This document shows, one piece after another, positions 35,715-43,979 of a DNA stretch of 64,000 bases. The stretch spans positions 23,688 through 87,687 of the forward strand of contig NZ_NWTG01000026.1 of assembly GCF_002532045.1 (NCBI RefSeq), read 5' to 3'. How positions within the stretch are numbered: position 1 is the stretch's first letter; every line of letters begins with the position of its first letter. The translations under genes and the position numbers were made by a program. The notes under the pieces were generated by a model, which was not told the DNA's origin, did not search any database, and worked only from the letters and a program-made list of their open reading frames with translations. This stretch comes from Bradyrhizobium sp. C9 (GTDB taxonomy: Bacteria > Pseudomonadota > Alphaproteobacteria > Rhizobiales > Xanthobacteraceae).

Positions 35715-36068
35715 GTGGTCCCTGCTTCAGGTGCGCGCCCTCAAAATATCGAAAACAACCCCATGCAAAGTAGCCGGCGGCTGCCGGCGTTCGAAAAGCA
35801 ACTTGACACGTCGGGCAACTCAGGCGTACATTTCTAATATTCCGAAATGATGCGGGCGCTGCCTCGCTCCGCTAAAGCGCGATGAATTCAGGTTGTTCGC
35901 CGCCTCTGACTGGTCCGGTACTGGGTGCAGTCCAGACTTCTCATCATCGATCCTCGACCGCCGCATTTGACCCAAAGCGGATATTCCGTGTCATCCCCCG
36001 GCGAATTTCTTAGGGATTGACAAATAACCCTGACGGACAAGCGTGAGCCGGTATCAGGAGATCGAGGA
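35715..36068. other. Intergenic stretch, possible promoter only
   Basis: No gene is seen. TTGACA at 35803-35808 and TACATT at 35827-35832 (18-base spacer) could form a promoter, as could TTGACA at 36017. Base composition falls here compared with the genes on either side. Confidence 0.4.
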
Positions 36069-36638
36069 ATGCAGAACGCGACAGTGGCTGCGATCGTGTA
36101 CGAGCTTCTGTTCGAGGTTTATCGGAAGATTGATCTCGACCGAACGCAGGGTTGGCTCCAATCGCTTCCTGATGAAAATGGCACGCTGCATGAGGCGTTC
36201 TATGTCGAAGGTTCGGGGCGCTGGGAATGGCCCGCAGGGGTGCTGAACCAAGTTGGTGCTCTGAAGCCGCTTTACGAGCCGAACCCGCCTCGTTGGACAA
36301 CGCGTCTTCCCGGCCAATCGAGAATCTTTTTTAAGCCCGTTGTGACCTTAGACGAATGCGAGGCCGCTAACTTTCTGAAGTTCGAGACTTTCGACAACTA
36401 CTGTGTTGCGATGTTCGCCTTTGAGTACCTGCACAGCCATTTCGCGTCCCGTGGTGGGTTAGTAAATCTCGACATTCGCTCGCATCGCTTTCTGAAAGCC
36501 GTCGCGTCCCAAGATGATATCTTTCTAGTCGAGGATGACGGCGAAGTGAGGTTTGATCAGGCACGCTTCAACACGAAAGTCATGACGCGGTGGGACGAAC
36601 TGGAGGTTCGCCGCATCCATCCCAAAAGCGGTGCTTAG
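36069..36638 (+). CDS. Hypothetical protein, atypical composition
   Basis: I do not recognise this 189-residue protein. It is soluble with no signal peptide. Visible parts are ATVAAIVYELLFEVYRKIDLDRTQGWLQSLPDENGTLHEAFYVEGSGRWEWPAG and a C-terminal VEDDGEVRFDQARFNTKVMTRWDELEVRRIHP. AGGAG lies 8 bases before the ATG. GC content is visibly lower and codon choice less biased than in the neighbours, which suggests acquisition by transfer. Confidence 0.6.
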   Translation: MQNATVAAIVYELLFEVYRKIDLDRTQGWLQSLPDENGTLHEAFYVEGSGRWEWPAGVLNQVGALKPLYEPNPPRWTTRLPGQSRIFFKPVVTLDECEAANFLKFETFDNYCVAMFAFEYLHSHFASRGGLVNLDIRSHRFLKAVASQDDIFLVEDDGEVRFDQARFNTKVMTRWDELEVRRIHPKSGA

Positions 36639-36997
36639 TTCTGAAGCGAAGACGTTCTTGAATAGCAGCAGACCGAAGAAATGTCAGCTCCTGGCCCTTG
36701 GCGGGACATTCACCGATGCATCGCCGATGTTGGCTTTTGAGGGCGACACGGACTTCGCTATCGCCGCTCGCATATACTGGATTTTTGAGTACGCACCCTG
36801 TTCTCATCGCGTTTTAGCGCGACGCCATAACAAATCAGAAACACGGATTCTCAATCCGTGCACCGAAACGACGTGCGGGCCCACGCGCGCGATGTCATGC
36901 TTGCGTTCGCCGCGACGCTTCGCTTACGAGGTCGCGAGCGGACGCGCCAGGCTTCCGGCGCCTGTTCATTTTCAGATCATTGCCCATGGAGATTGCG
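36639..36997. other. Intergenic stretch with one small hairpin
   Basis: No gene is supported. CACGGATT-CTC-AATCCGTG at 36842-36860 is a perfect 8-bp hairpin without a T run. The region shares the lower GC of the gene before it up to about 36900. Confidence 0.5.
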
Positions 36998-37291
36998 ATG
37001 AAGATCACTGCCTCGATCATGCTTGCCGCTGCGCTCGCGCTGTCGTCCGCGCCGGCCAATGCCACCGTGCTCGATCTCTCGACCATGACCTGCAAGCAGT
37101 TCGTCGAAGGCGGCGACGACACCATCAAGATGGTGCTGGTCTGGATGGACGGCTGGTACAAGGGCGATTCCGACGAGGCGATCATCGACACCGACGTGTT
37201 CACCGAGAACGCCAAGAAGTTCGGCACCTATTGCGGAAAGAACCCGACCATCAGCATCGTCAACGCCGCCGAGGCGGTGCTCGGCAAGTAG
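36998..37291 (+). CDS. HdeA/HdeB-like acid-stress chaperone family protein
   Basis: The 97-residue protein has a signal peptide (MKITASIMLAAALALSSAPANA). The mature part has the family's paired cysteines (STMTCKQFVEGGDDTIKMVLVWMDGWYKGD and FGTYCGKNP). In enterobacteria HdeA protects periplasmic proteins at acid pH; rhizobial relatives are less studied. The ATG at 36998 follows GGAG and gives the signal peptide. The stop touches the stop of the convergent thioesterase gene. Confidence 0.85.
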   Translation: MKITASIMLAAALALSSAPANATVLDLSTMTCKQFVEGGDDTIKMVLVWMDGWYKGDSDEAIIDTDVFTENAKKFGTYCGKNPTISIVNAAEAVLGK

Positions 37292-37753
37292 TTATCCCGG
37301 CAGCATCGCGAACGCGCTCGACACCATCGCCACCGGCTTGTTGTCGGTGGCGGAGAGCAGCGTGACGCGGCCGAAGCTCATGGTGCGGCCGAGCCGGACC
37401 ACGCGCGCGTCGGCCAGCACATCGGAGGCGGTCGCCGCGCGCATGAAGTGCGTGGTCTGGTCGACCGTCGTCATCGGGCGATAGCCCTTGTTGGCCGCGA
37501 GATTGGCCAGCACCATCGCGGTGTCGGCGAACGCCATCAGCGCCTGGCCGCAGACGATGCCGCCCTGGCGGCACAGCCGCTCGGAAAACGGCATGCGCAG
37601 GATGGCGCCGGGCTGCCAGTCGGCATCGCCGCCGGCGGGCGGTGCGATGTCGAACTGCTCGATCGACAGATTGAGGTCCTGCACCCATGGCGCAAAGACG
37701 TCGCCGAGCACGCGTTTCGCGTCGTCGATCCCGAATTCATTGGCCTGCTGCAT
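37292..37753 (-). CDS. PaaI family hot-dog thioesterase
   Basis: The 153-residue protein shows the PaaI-like hot-dog pattern (GGIVCGQALMAFADTAMVLANLAANKGYRPMTTVDQTTHFMRAA, then LADARVVRLGRTMSFGRVTLLSATDNKPVAMVSSAFAML). The active-site acidic residue is likely the Asp in AFADTAM. It probably hydrolyses acyl-CoA thioesters in the cytoplasm. It stands downstream of the amidase gene on the same strand, with a repeat between them. Confidence 0.87.
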   Translation of the reverse strand: MQQANEFGIDDAKRVLGDVFAPWVQDLNLSIEQFDIAPPAGGDADWQPGAILRMPFSERLCRQGGIVCGQALMAFADTAMVLANLAANKGYRPMTTVDQTTHFMRAATASDVLADARVVRLGRTMSFGRVTLLSATDNKPVAMVSSAFAMLPG

Positions 37754-37798
37754 GACGTTCCGTTTCCTCCGCTGATGTTTCTTGCTTGCTGTCTATTG

Positions 37799-37907
37799 TC
37801 TAGAGCCTATCCCGTTCCGATTGTATCGGAACGGGGCTCTAGATTCTTGTTTTGACGCGTTTTCTTCACGCGAACCGGTATCCACTTCGCTCGAAAACGC
37901 TCTAGTT
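37799..37907. repeat. Rhizobial compound intergenic repeat
   Basis: It has two parts: a palindrome TCTAGAGCC...GGCTCTAGA (37799-37843), and a stem around GCGTTTTC...GAAAACGC (37854-37900). The amidase stop codon (37902-37904) lies at its edge. This element type is widespread between genes of Bradyrhizobium and relatives. Confidence 0.85.
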
Positions 37908-39377
37908 GCGCGTGACGTGCACGCGCGGTGTCTTGCCGTCATTCCACTTGCCGTCGATCGCCCGTTCGATCTGGGCGGCGAGCTGCAGCAGCAGGCCGTC
38001 ATCGGCCTGCTTGCCGATCGCCTGGATGCCGAGCGGCAGGCCGTGCTCGTTGGTCGCGAGCGGCAGCGAGATCGCCGGGATGCCGCAGAGGTTGGCGAGC
38101 GGCGTGAAGGCGAAGTTGCGCCAGAGATTGCCGAACCAGTCCAGCACCGACGGGTTGTCGCTGATGGTGAGATATTCCCTGGTGCCGATCTTTGGCGTCG
38201 GCAGCGCGGTGATCGGCGTCAGGATGATGTCCCAATCCTCGAAGAAGGCGCCGAAGCCGCGCGCCGTGGTGTTGAACACAGCCTGCATGCGGGCGCGATC
38301 GGCAAAGCTGAAGTCGCGGCCATGCTCCCAGATGCGGATGTTGATCGGCTCGATCAGGTCCGCCGGCGGCCGCGTCAGTCCGCGCGCCGCGACCATGTTG
38401 CCGATCACGACGGCGAAATTGCTGATGTAGCAGGTGGTCTGCGCCGCGAAGGCTTCCGTGTAGTCGATCGACGGCAGGGCGTAGTCGACCTGATGGCCGA
38501 GGCCTTCGAGGAAGCGGCCGACCCGCTCGAGCTCGGCTGCGATATGCGGCGTCGCGCGATAGTCGCCCCATGTGTGCGACAGCGCGATTCTGAGCCGGCC
38601 GGGGTCGCGCGCGATCATCGCGGTATAGGGCTCCGGCGGAGTCCAGAACGGCATGAACTCGCCGGGTGCAGGTCCCCGGCAGGCATCGACGAAGGCGGCG
38701 GTGTCGCGCACCGAACGCGACTGGCAGCCCTGGATCGAGACGAGGCCGGTGAGATCGGACAGGTGCGGCGCGAGCGAGAACACGCCGCGCGACACTTTCA
38801 GCCCGATATTGCCGTTGACGCCGGCGGGAATCCGGATCGAGCCGCCGCCGTCGGTGGCATGCGCGATCGGAACGGCGCCGGCGGCAACCATCGCCGCGCT
38901 TCCGGCCGACGAGCCGCAGGTGGTGTAGTCGGTGTTCCAGGGATTGCGCGTGACATAGACCGCAGGGTTCTCGGCCGAGCTGCAGACCCCGAACTCCGGC
39001 GTGGTGGTGCGGCCGATCAGGTTGAGACCGGCCTTGCGCAGCTTCGTCGTCAGGAAGGTGTCGGCCGCGGCGCGGTTGCCGCGCATCATCAGCGAGCCCA
39101 TCTCCTGCAGCCGGCCCTTCAGCGTGGGGCCGAGATCCTTCATCAGGAAGGGCAGGCCGGCGAACGGCCCGTTGAGATCGGCGCCGTCGCGCGCGGGATC
39201 GGCGATCACGTCGTCGAACAGCTCGACCAAGCCGGAGAGCGCCGGATCGACCTTGGCCGCGGCGGCGGCAGCCTGTGCCGCCAGCTCCCGCGGCGTCAGC
39301 TCGCCATTCCGGACCCGATCGGCGAGCGCCGTCCCGTCATGCCGCGTCCATTCGTCCCAGCTCATCGCCAAAGTCAT
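37902..39377 (-). CDS. Amidase signature family enzyme
   Basis: The 491-residue protein has the amidase signature: catalytic Lys in FLMKDLGPTL, cis-Ser and nucleophile region TTCGSSAGSAAMVAAGAVPIAHATDGGGSIRIPAGVNGNIGLK. It hydrolyses an amide; candidates range from aryl acylamides to 6-aminohexanoate dimers. The C-terminal ANLCGIPAISLPLATNEHGLPLGIQ is typical. It lacks GatB/GatC neighbours, so it is not the tRNA amidotransferase. AAAGGAATCGAA precedes the ATG. Confidence 0.92.
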   Translation of the reverse strand: MTLAMSWDEWTRHDGTALADRVRNGELTPRELAAQAAAAAAKVDPALSGLVELFDDVIADPARDGADLNGPFAGLPFLMKDLGPTLKGRLQEMGSLMMRGNRAAADTFLTTKLRKAGLNLIGRTTTPEFGVCSSAENPAVYVTRNPWNTDYTTCGSSAGSAAMVAAGAVPIAHATDGGGSIRIPAGVNGNIGLKVSRGVFSLAPHLSDLTGLVSIQGCQSRSVRDTAAFVDACRGPAPGEFMPFWTPPEPYTAMIARDPGRLRIALSHTWGDYRATPHIAAELERVGRFLEGLGHQVDYALPSIDYTEAFAAQTTCYISNFAVVIGNMVAARGLTRPPADLIEPINIRIWEHGRDFSFADRARMQAVFNTTARGFGAFFEDWDIILTPITALPTPKIGTREYLTISDNPSVLDWFGNLWRNFAFTPLANLCGIPAISLPLATNEHGLPLGIQAIGKQADDGLLLQLAAQIERAIDGKWNDGKTPRVHVTRN

Positions 39378-39593
39378 TTCGATTCCTTTTCTGCTTTGTT
39401 GCGCAGTGTAGTTTGGGGGGCTGCCCGGTCAAACCCATCGCGCGGGCGCTGCTGTCCGACGCGCTTGCGCGGCGTTCCGATGCACCCTGCGCTGCGTTCC
39501 GACGCGCTTGCGCTGCGTTGCAAGCGCCGTGCCCGGCTTGAAAATGCCCCAGTTTTGGCGCCCAATTGCCCCTCGTCAGTGGTGGGGGCGTCC

Positions 39594-39725
39594 ATGTTCC
39601 GCAGGTTGGTATTGCTGGGCGGCGTGATCGCGATCGGGCTTGCGCTCGGTAGCTGCACGCGATGCGGTCCGATCTGGGACGACTGGATGCAGTCGCCGAA
39701 ATCCTGCAAGTCAGACAATCTCTAG
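39594..39725 (+). CDS. 43-residue conserved rhizobial lipoprotein
   Basis: The protein has a lipobox LGSC (VLLGGVIAIGLALGSCTRCG) and the conserved tail IWDDWMQSPKSCKSDNL. Short lipoproteins with this W-DDW-QSPKSCKSD ending occur in many rhizobial genomes from my recollection of the family; function is unknown. Its start falls near the repeat TCCGACGCGCTTGCGC, present at 39455-39470 and 39498-39513. Confidence 0.72.
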   Translation: MFRRLVLLGGVIAIGLALGSCTRCGPIWDDWMQSPKSCKSDNL

Positions 39726-39813
39726 GGCAGGGCAGGTACGCTTGTCATGGCCACGCTTGGCGGCGGCTTTCTTGCGGTGATATACCGCTGGCGAAAATGC
39801 AGGGAGCGTTCTT

Positions 39814-40119
39814 ATGAGAGTTTTGGGCGCAGTTGCGGTCGCGGTGCTGTTGTCGGCGCCGGCCTATGCGCAGATGCCGAACGTCAATCTGATGCCTGAG
39901 GTCAAGACCAAGACCCAGGAAGAGAAGGATCAGGACGCGATCAACGACCGGGCCTACAAGAACTCGCTGAGCAAGATTCCGGATGCCAAGGGATCGTCCG
40001 ATCCCTGGGGCGCGGTGCGCAGCGATGCGCCGCCGAAGGCGGCGGCCCACCCGGCCAAGCCGAAGACAAAGACCGGAAGCTCCGTGCAGCCCGGAAACTC
40101 CGCGCAGCGCAGCCAGTAA
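39814..40119 (+). CDS. Small secreted protein, paralogue of the gene at 31828
   Basis: The 101-residue protein has a signal peptide (MRVLGAVAVAVLLSAPAYAQ) and then a Lys-rich mature part with AYKNSLSKIPDAKGSSDPWG, matching the 31828-32055 product. The C-terminal tail is Pro/Lys/Ser-rich and disordered. GGGAGCGTTCTT precedes the ATG. Confidence 0.77.
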   Translation: MRVLGAVAVAVLLSAPAYAQMPNVNLMPEVKTKTQEEKDQDAINDRAYKNSLSKIPDAKGSSDPWGAVRSDAPPKAAAHPAKPKTKTGSSVQPGNSAQRSQ

Positions 40120-40217
40120 GCCCGTTCGGGTCGGCCTGGCCGGTTTCCCGCAGACTCGGATTCTCGTGGCGACACCCCTATATTAGCGGCGTCGTCAGTT
40201 GGTTCGGAGTTGCGGTG

Positions 40218-40448
40218 ATGGTGTTTCGTCCGCGCGATCTCGCCAGCCGGATGGCCGCACGGCGCAAGCCGGATGACGGCTATCTGCGCGAGACCTTCAG
40301 CCTGCCGCGCGACCAGGCCCGCCTGCGGGCGCGCGACTTTCTCAAGCGCTACCCGAAGGCCGCCTATATGAGCGCGGTCGAGAGCTGGCGCGAACTGCCC
40401 GGCGGCGACATCGAATTCACGATGCGGCGGCTGGCAAGCGCGGACTGA
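40218..40448 (+). CDS. Small basic conserved protein
   Basis: This 76-residue soluble protein (FRPRDLASRMAARRKPDDGYLRETFSLPRDQARLRARDFLKRYPKAAYMSAVESWRELPGGDIEFTMRRL) has an amphipathic, Arg-rich character. I know of similar rhizobial hypothetical proteins but no function. GGAG lies 8 bases before ATG 40218; GTG 40215 is an alternative. Confidence 0.6.
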   Translation: MVFRPRDLASRMAARRKPDDGYLRETFSLPRDQARLRARDFLKRYPKAAYMSAVESWRELPGGDIEFTMRRLASAD

Positions 40449-40470
40449 GGCCTGCCGGACGGACTGCGCC

Positions 40471-40677
40471 TCAATCCTGATCGCGGTGTCCGCGGCTCCG
40501 TCCGAGCCCGAGATTGTTCAGCTCGCGGTCGATCCGCAGCTGCACGCGGCGGATCGCCAGCAGGTCGAGTTTTGCTTCGGTCTTGCCCGTGAAGACCCGA
40601 TCGCCGATCTGGAAACGCCATTTCCAGACGCCGGGCATGAGCTGCGTGACGCTGAATTCGACGCCCTTGTGAATCAT
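40471..40677 (-). CDS. Small conserved protein
   Basis: This 68-residue protein starts MIHKGVEFSVTQLMPGVWKWRFQIGDRVFTGKTEAKLDLLAIRRVQLRIDREL. The beta-rich start and basic helical end are seen in several short rhizobial paralogues of unknown function. The frame is open upstream to GTG 40746, but the ATG at 40677 fits the conserved start. Confidence 0.6.
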   Translation of the reverse strand: MIHKGVEFSVTQLMPGVWKWRFQIGDRVFTGKTEAKLDLLAIRRVQLRIDRELNNLGLGRSRGHRDQD

Positions 40678-40746
40678 CTGGAACGGTTCCGCGAATGAAC
40701 GGCGGTCGTCGATATTTAAATCATAGGTTGTATTAATACTTAACAC

Positions 40747-41375
40747 CCGTCAAAGGATGGAGTGAAACCGTCGCGCCCGTTCGGACGTCGTTGTGGATCC
40801 CGAAGTGGATCCGTTCGCCGGCGGCGCCGCCTTGCCTCGCGACACGCTATCGATGCGCTGGCCGGACTAGCCAATGTTACGAACACTGGCGGAACCCGAG
40901 TCTTCCCGTGAAGGCTACGTAGTTTTTGGGGGCGTCAGGAGGGGTACCAAGGTAGTATGCAGATTGTGCCAATCGTGATCCGGCCTCGCCGAATCCTTCG
41001 GTAACTCGTTGATTATCCGATGCAGTCGGGACGAACGCCGAGTCGTCTGCTCGCGGAACTTTGTTCTGCCCCGGAGAACTACGGATCGCGCCGCGTCGCA
41101 GCCCAAGCGATGCCCGACAGCACAACGCCGTCCGCTTGAAATGCTTGCGGACGGCGCTGGCCCTAGCCCCAGGAAGGTGTGCAAAATCCTGATAGCTGGA
41201 AACCTATACAATTTGTGCCACAGGACATGTCCCAAATTGGCTATCACAGCGACCAATCCGGACCGTGTTGCCTCCGCGCTTCAGCGCGTTGCCGCCACCG
41301 TTGGCGCAGACCTCACGCGGAAGCGCGCGCCGTTCGACTCGCGAGCGGGGAGGCGGCCTCCAAGGCTAGATTTAA
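40747..41375. other. Gene-poor stretch at the edge of the eroded region
   Basis: Short frames exist on both strands, but none has a ribosome site, protein-like composition or recognisable motif. I see no RNA gene. GC content is lower than in flanking operons. It marks the left edge of a region that runs to about 44.3 kb. Confidence 0.5.
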
Positions 41376-41607
41376 ATGACAATCGCCAGAATGGTGGCGT
41401 TCTACGTTGGGGCAACCGCGCTCATGGGAGCGCTCGGATTCGTATTTGGCGGTTCTTAGCTCGTGCACTGGCGACGCGGAGTGCATCGGGACTGAGGCAA
41501 CTTTCTTGGTATACGCCCTGCTACTCGCTATCCTAGGCGGTCTCCTGGTATTCGTCGGAAGGTCCTTTCCGTCCGCTTCGAAATCCGCCGAGCGGGACGA
41601 TCCCTAG
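41376..41607 (+). pseudogene. Small two-helix membrane protein gene broken by a +1 shift (possible)
   Basis: Frame 1 from ATG 41376 gives a hydrophobic peptide (MTIARMVAFYVGATALMGALGFVFGGS) ending at TAG 41457. The next frame continues from there with SCTGDAECIGTEATFLVYALLLAILGGLLVFVGRSFPSASKSAERDDP and ends at 41607. Skipping one base at 41457 would join them into a 76-residue, two-helix protein. It is more likely a decayed gene than programmed shifting. Confidence 0.4.
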
Positions 41608-41738
41608 CAAGGAACGGATGGCGATATGCGGAACACCGTGTTCTTCCGGAATCCTCAAAACCTGTGGATAAGATTAAATTTATTCTTACCGGGGCTAGCC
41701 ATTTCATCCCGACCATATTTTCGAGAATTTTCCCGGTA

Positions 41739-41830
41739 GGGGCCGCAGGCGTGAGCGGCCCCTTTCGAATTCGGCGGACCGGCGAAGCGGCCCCAGCATC
41801 GACCTCCAAGGGCGCTGGGGCCGTTTCTTT
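41739..41830 (+). terminator. Two back-to-back terminator-like hairpins
   Basis: GGGGCCGC/GCGGCCCC (41739-41746, 41755-41762) is followed by TTT. GGCCCCAGC/GCTGGGGCC (41789-41797, 41814-41822) is followed by GTTTCTTT. They may end transcription of the broken gene upstream. Confidence 0.55.
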
Positions 41831-41967
41831 GGAGGGACGAGTTTATATTCCGGCCCTTGGAATGATTTCCGAGACTAGGTGGTCGAATTCTGTGCGAGCC
41901 TCGACGGTGGAATCGCCGTCAGCTTAGCGCGAGCGGAGAGATCTCCGCGCTCTCACGACGAATGAAG

Positions 41968-41991
41968 GAGGCCGCCAACTGAGGCGGCCTC
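41968..41991. repeat. Hairpin repeat copy 1
   Basis: GAGGCCGCC-AACTGA-GGCGGCCTC is a perfect 9-bp stem. Its first 20 bases are identical to 43774-43793, at the end of the gene at 43063. The two copies flank the transposase remnant, the tRNA-like gene and the 43063 gene. Confidence 0.7.
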
Positions 41992-42041
41992 AATGCTTCG
42001 CGCCATTTTTGCGAGAGATCAGGGAGGCGCAAAACAGCCGC

Positions 42042-42575
42042 TCAGTGGCGGAGCGAGTCTCGACAGCTATGTCTTACCGAGTAGGTCTTTACGATGACGC
42101 CGTGCGAGGCGCTGTCGCCAAAAGCGTCGCGGATCGCCATGCGATATGGATGGAAGCCATCCGTTGAAATCTCCGGCTGGCCGATGACACGACTGCGAAG
42201 GTCGTGCAGGAAGTTCATCGTGCTTTCGGTGTTACGCTTGCCGACGCCCCAGCTAATGATCGCCTTCTGGGTGCCAGCCATACCGATGAAAATGTACTGA
42301 TCGCCTTTGGCGTGAATTTCGTGGCGCTGGACGTTCTTCTGTTTCTTGCCGACGAAGGACCACGCCTCATCAAGCTCAAGGCGCTCGGTGCGGATGCCGA
42401 CCATCAAACGGTCGTGCAGCTCCATGCAGCCCATGCCGACACGCAGAGCCAGGTTGCCAACGGTGCCACGGTTAACGCCGGTCAGTCGCGCAGCGGTGCG
42501 GATGCCGACGCCTTCGCAAAGCGCGGCAATGACTTCGATTTGCTTTTCGCGGGAGAGAACGTTCATGAAGCTCAT
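42042..42575 (-). pseudogene. IS1-family-like transposase, 3'-truncated
   Basis: The 177-residue product has the helix-turn-helix (MNVLSREKQIEVIAALCEGVGIRTAARLTGVNRGTV) and the first two catalytic acidic residues (ELDEAWSFVGKK; STDGFHPY) of IS1-like DDE transposases. It ends abruptly after GVIVKTYSVRHS, where full-length relatives continue for about 80-100 residues including the final Glu (in HVERQN). The expected continuation is not found downstream. It is therefore an inactive remnant. Confidence 0.75.
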
Positions 42576-42729
42576 CCTTCACGGTGTGAAGGGGACGGCT
42601 TCCGCGAGACTCTAGCAAATCAGCGCTGCAACGCTTATATTTGCGAGATGGTCATTCGCTTCGGGCTCATCCCCGGTGCGGTTGATCGGGGCCGCTGCGG
42701 CTGCAACCAAAGCGGTCCCACTAGTTCGA

Positions 42730-42805
42730 TGGTTCAGGGAGCCGGACTCGGACCGACATCTCCACCCTTGTAGGGGCGGGTGTCCTACCTTTAGACGATC
42801 CCTGA
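42730..42805 (-). tRNA. tRNA-like gene with encoded CCA and abnormal anticodon arm (isotype unclear)
   Basis: The minus strand gives a 76-base cloverleaf. The acceptor stem is 7 bp (TCAGGGA/TCCCTGA) with discriminator A and an encoded CCA (42732-42730). The D arm is GTCT-AAAGGTA-GGAC. The T arm is GTCGG-TCCGAGT-CCGGC, with the loop changed from the usual TTCGANT. The anticodon arm is best paired as CCGCC/GGTGG with an 8-base loop CCTACAAG, which has no normal T33-anticodon placement. It may be a decayed or element-borne tRNA. Confidence 0.6.
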
Positions 42806-43062
42806 AAACCCTAGAGCCGATTGCAGGGCCGTAGCGTTCCTCCCCCGAGGTTTGACGCTGCGGCCCTTCCTTTTTCCTCGCCCCTTGGCGCTCGGCCAGC
42901 GCTCCAAAGGGCTCAAACTGTTGTCATGGTGGTTCCCTCAACGAACGGGAACATGACATCTATCCAGTTAACTTGCAATACCGAGTTAGCGATAGTGGAT
43001 AAAATTTTTCCTTGCTTTATCCTCGTTGACCCTCTATAGGTTCCGCAACTTAGGAGGGCACA

Positions 43063-43788
43063 ATGGCTAAGGTCCGCAGTCCGAATTACCCGGCGATGTC
43101 GCTTGGGCCTGCGCTGGAGGCGATCCGCCCGGCTTTTGCGAAGGAAAATCGCAATAAAATGTCGCGCACGGTGCTTGCGAAGCATCTAGGCTATTCTAGC
43201 CTCAATGGTCGCGCACTCGGCAGAATCGGCGCTGTCCGCGCCTATGGGCTCATCGAGGGGGGCGGTGACGAGCTTCGCATTAGCGATGATGCCGTAGCTG
43301 CGCTAAATGCCCCGAACGGCTCGACGGAACGGACGGCCGCGCTTGGGCGTCTGGCGAACAAGCCATCGTTGTTTCAAGAGCTCTCGAAAGAATTTGAGAC
43401 GGTGCCGAGTGTGGACAATCTCAAGTTCACGCTCATCAAAAAGGGGTTCACTGCGGAAGCTGCTGAGAAGGCGGCAAAATCTTATCTTGCCACGTTCAAC
43501 CTTGTTGGCGGCATTCAGGACGAGTATAATCCTCCCGAAGAAGAGGATGAGGCCGATATGTCCCAAGCCATTCAGCAGTCAGCGGAATTGTCGAGGGCCT
43601 TAAATAAGCCTCTCGATTCAATCCAGAAGCCAATTCAGGAGGTCTTCAACCTCCCCGAGGGGACGGTCACGATCACCTTTCCAAAGCAGCTTTCCATGGA
43701 AAGCTATCAGGACCTGGAGGACCAACTGAGTTTGCTGCTGCGCCGCGTGAAACGCCAAGCGAACAAGGACGACGAGGCCGCCAACTGA
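43063..43788 (+). CDS. Hypothetical protein with possible winged-helix domain
   Basis: I do not recognise this 241-residue protein. The first 100 residues (GPALEAIRPAFAKENRNKMSRTVLAKHLGYSSLNGRALGRIGAVRAYGLIEGGGDELRISDDAVAAL) look like a winged-helix DNA-binding domain. The middle is helical and the C-terminal part has FNLPEGTVTITFPKQLSMESYQDLEDQLSLLLRRVKRQ, a short strand-helix-coiled segment. AGGAGG lies 8 bases before the ATG, and a promoter-like TTGCAA-N17-TGGATA at 42973-43001 precedes it. Lower GC suggests transfer. Confidence 0.68.
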   Translation: MAKVRSPNYPAMSLGPALEAIRPAFAKENRNKMSRTVLAKHLGYSSLNGRALGRIGAVRAYGLIEGGGDELRISDDAVAALNAPNGSTERTAALGRLANKPSLFQELSKEFETVPSVDNLKFTLIKKGFTAEAAEKAAKSYLATFNLVGGIQDEYNPPEEEDEADMSQAIQQSAELSRALNKPLDSIQKPIQEVFNLPEGTVTITFPKQLSMESYQDLEDQLSLLLRRVKRQANKDDEAAN

Positions 43789-43797
43789 GGCGGTCTC
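43774..43797. repeat. Hairpin repeat copy 2
   Basis: GAGGCCGCCAACTGAGGCGG (43774-43793) repeats 41968-41987 exactly. The stop codon of the 43063 gene lies in the hairpin loop. Confidence 0.7.
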
Positions 43798-43979
43798 TAG
43801 AAGAATTTCTTTTGGGACTTGCTGGTTGCGGCCAAATAGACTCCGACCCCAGCACCGATCAGGATACAAAAAACCAATATTGCCGGGCCATAAAAATATA
43901 CGAAGCGCAGGGCCGCATCGATGGCTGCGACGAAGTACCATAGGCCCATAAAGAAATAGAAGGCGATCTTGTCGGCCAC
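43797..43979 (-). CDS. Small two-helix membrane protein
   Basis: The 60-residue protein has two hydrophobic helices (FYFFMGLWYFVAAIDAALRFVYF and GPAILVFCILIGAGVGVYLAA) and a basic C-terminal tail (TSKSQKKFF). It starts with GTG and converges with the 43063 gene. No family is recognised. Confidence 0.5.
   Translation of the reverse strand: MADKIAFYFFMGLWYFVAAIDAALRFVYFYGPAILVFCILIGAGVGVYLAATSKSQKKFF

Noticed and set aside
36842..36860. Hairpin CACGGATT-CTC-AATCCGTG considered as part of a tRNA or a terminator
   Set aside because: No D, T or acceptor arms surround it and no T run follows.
40471..40746. A 91-residue version of the small protein starting at GTG 40746
   Set aside because: The extra 23 residues lie in an AT-rich, promoter-like stretch and do not look conserved; the ATG at 40677 is a better start.
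41009..41536. A 175-codon plus-strand frame in the gene-poor stretch
   Set aside because: Low-complexity, basic composition with no ribosome site and no motif; it overlaps the better-supported split membrane gene.
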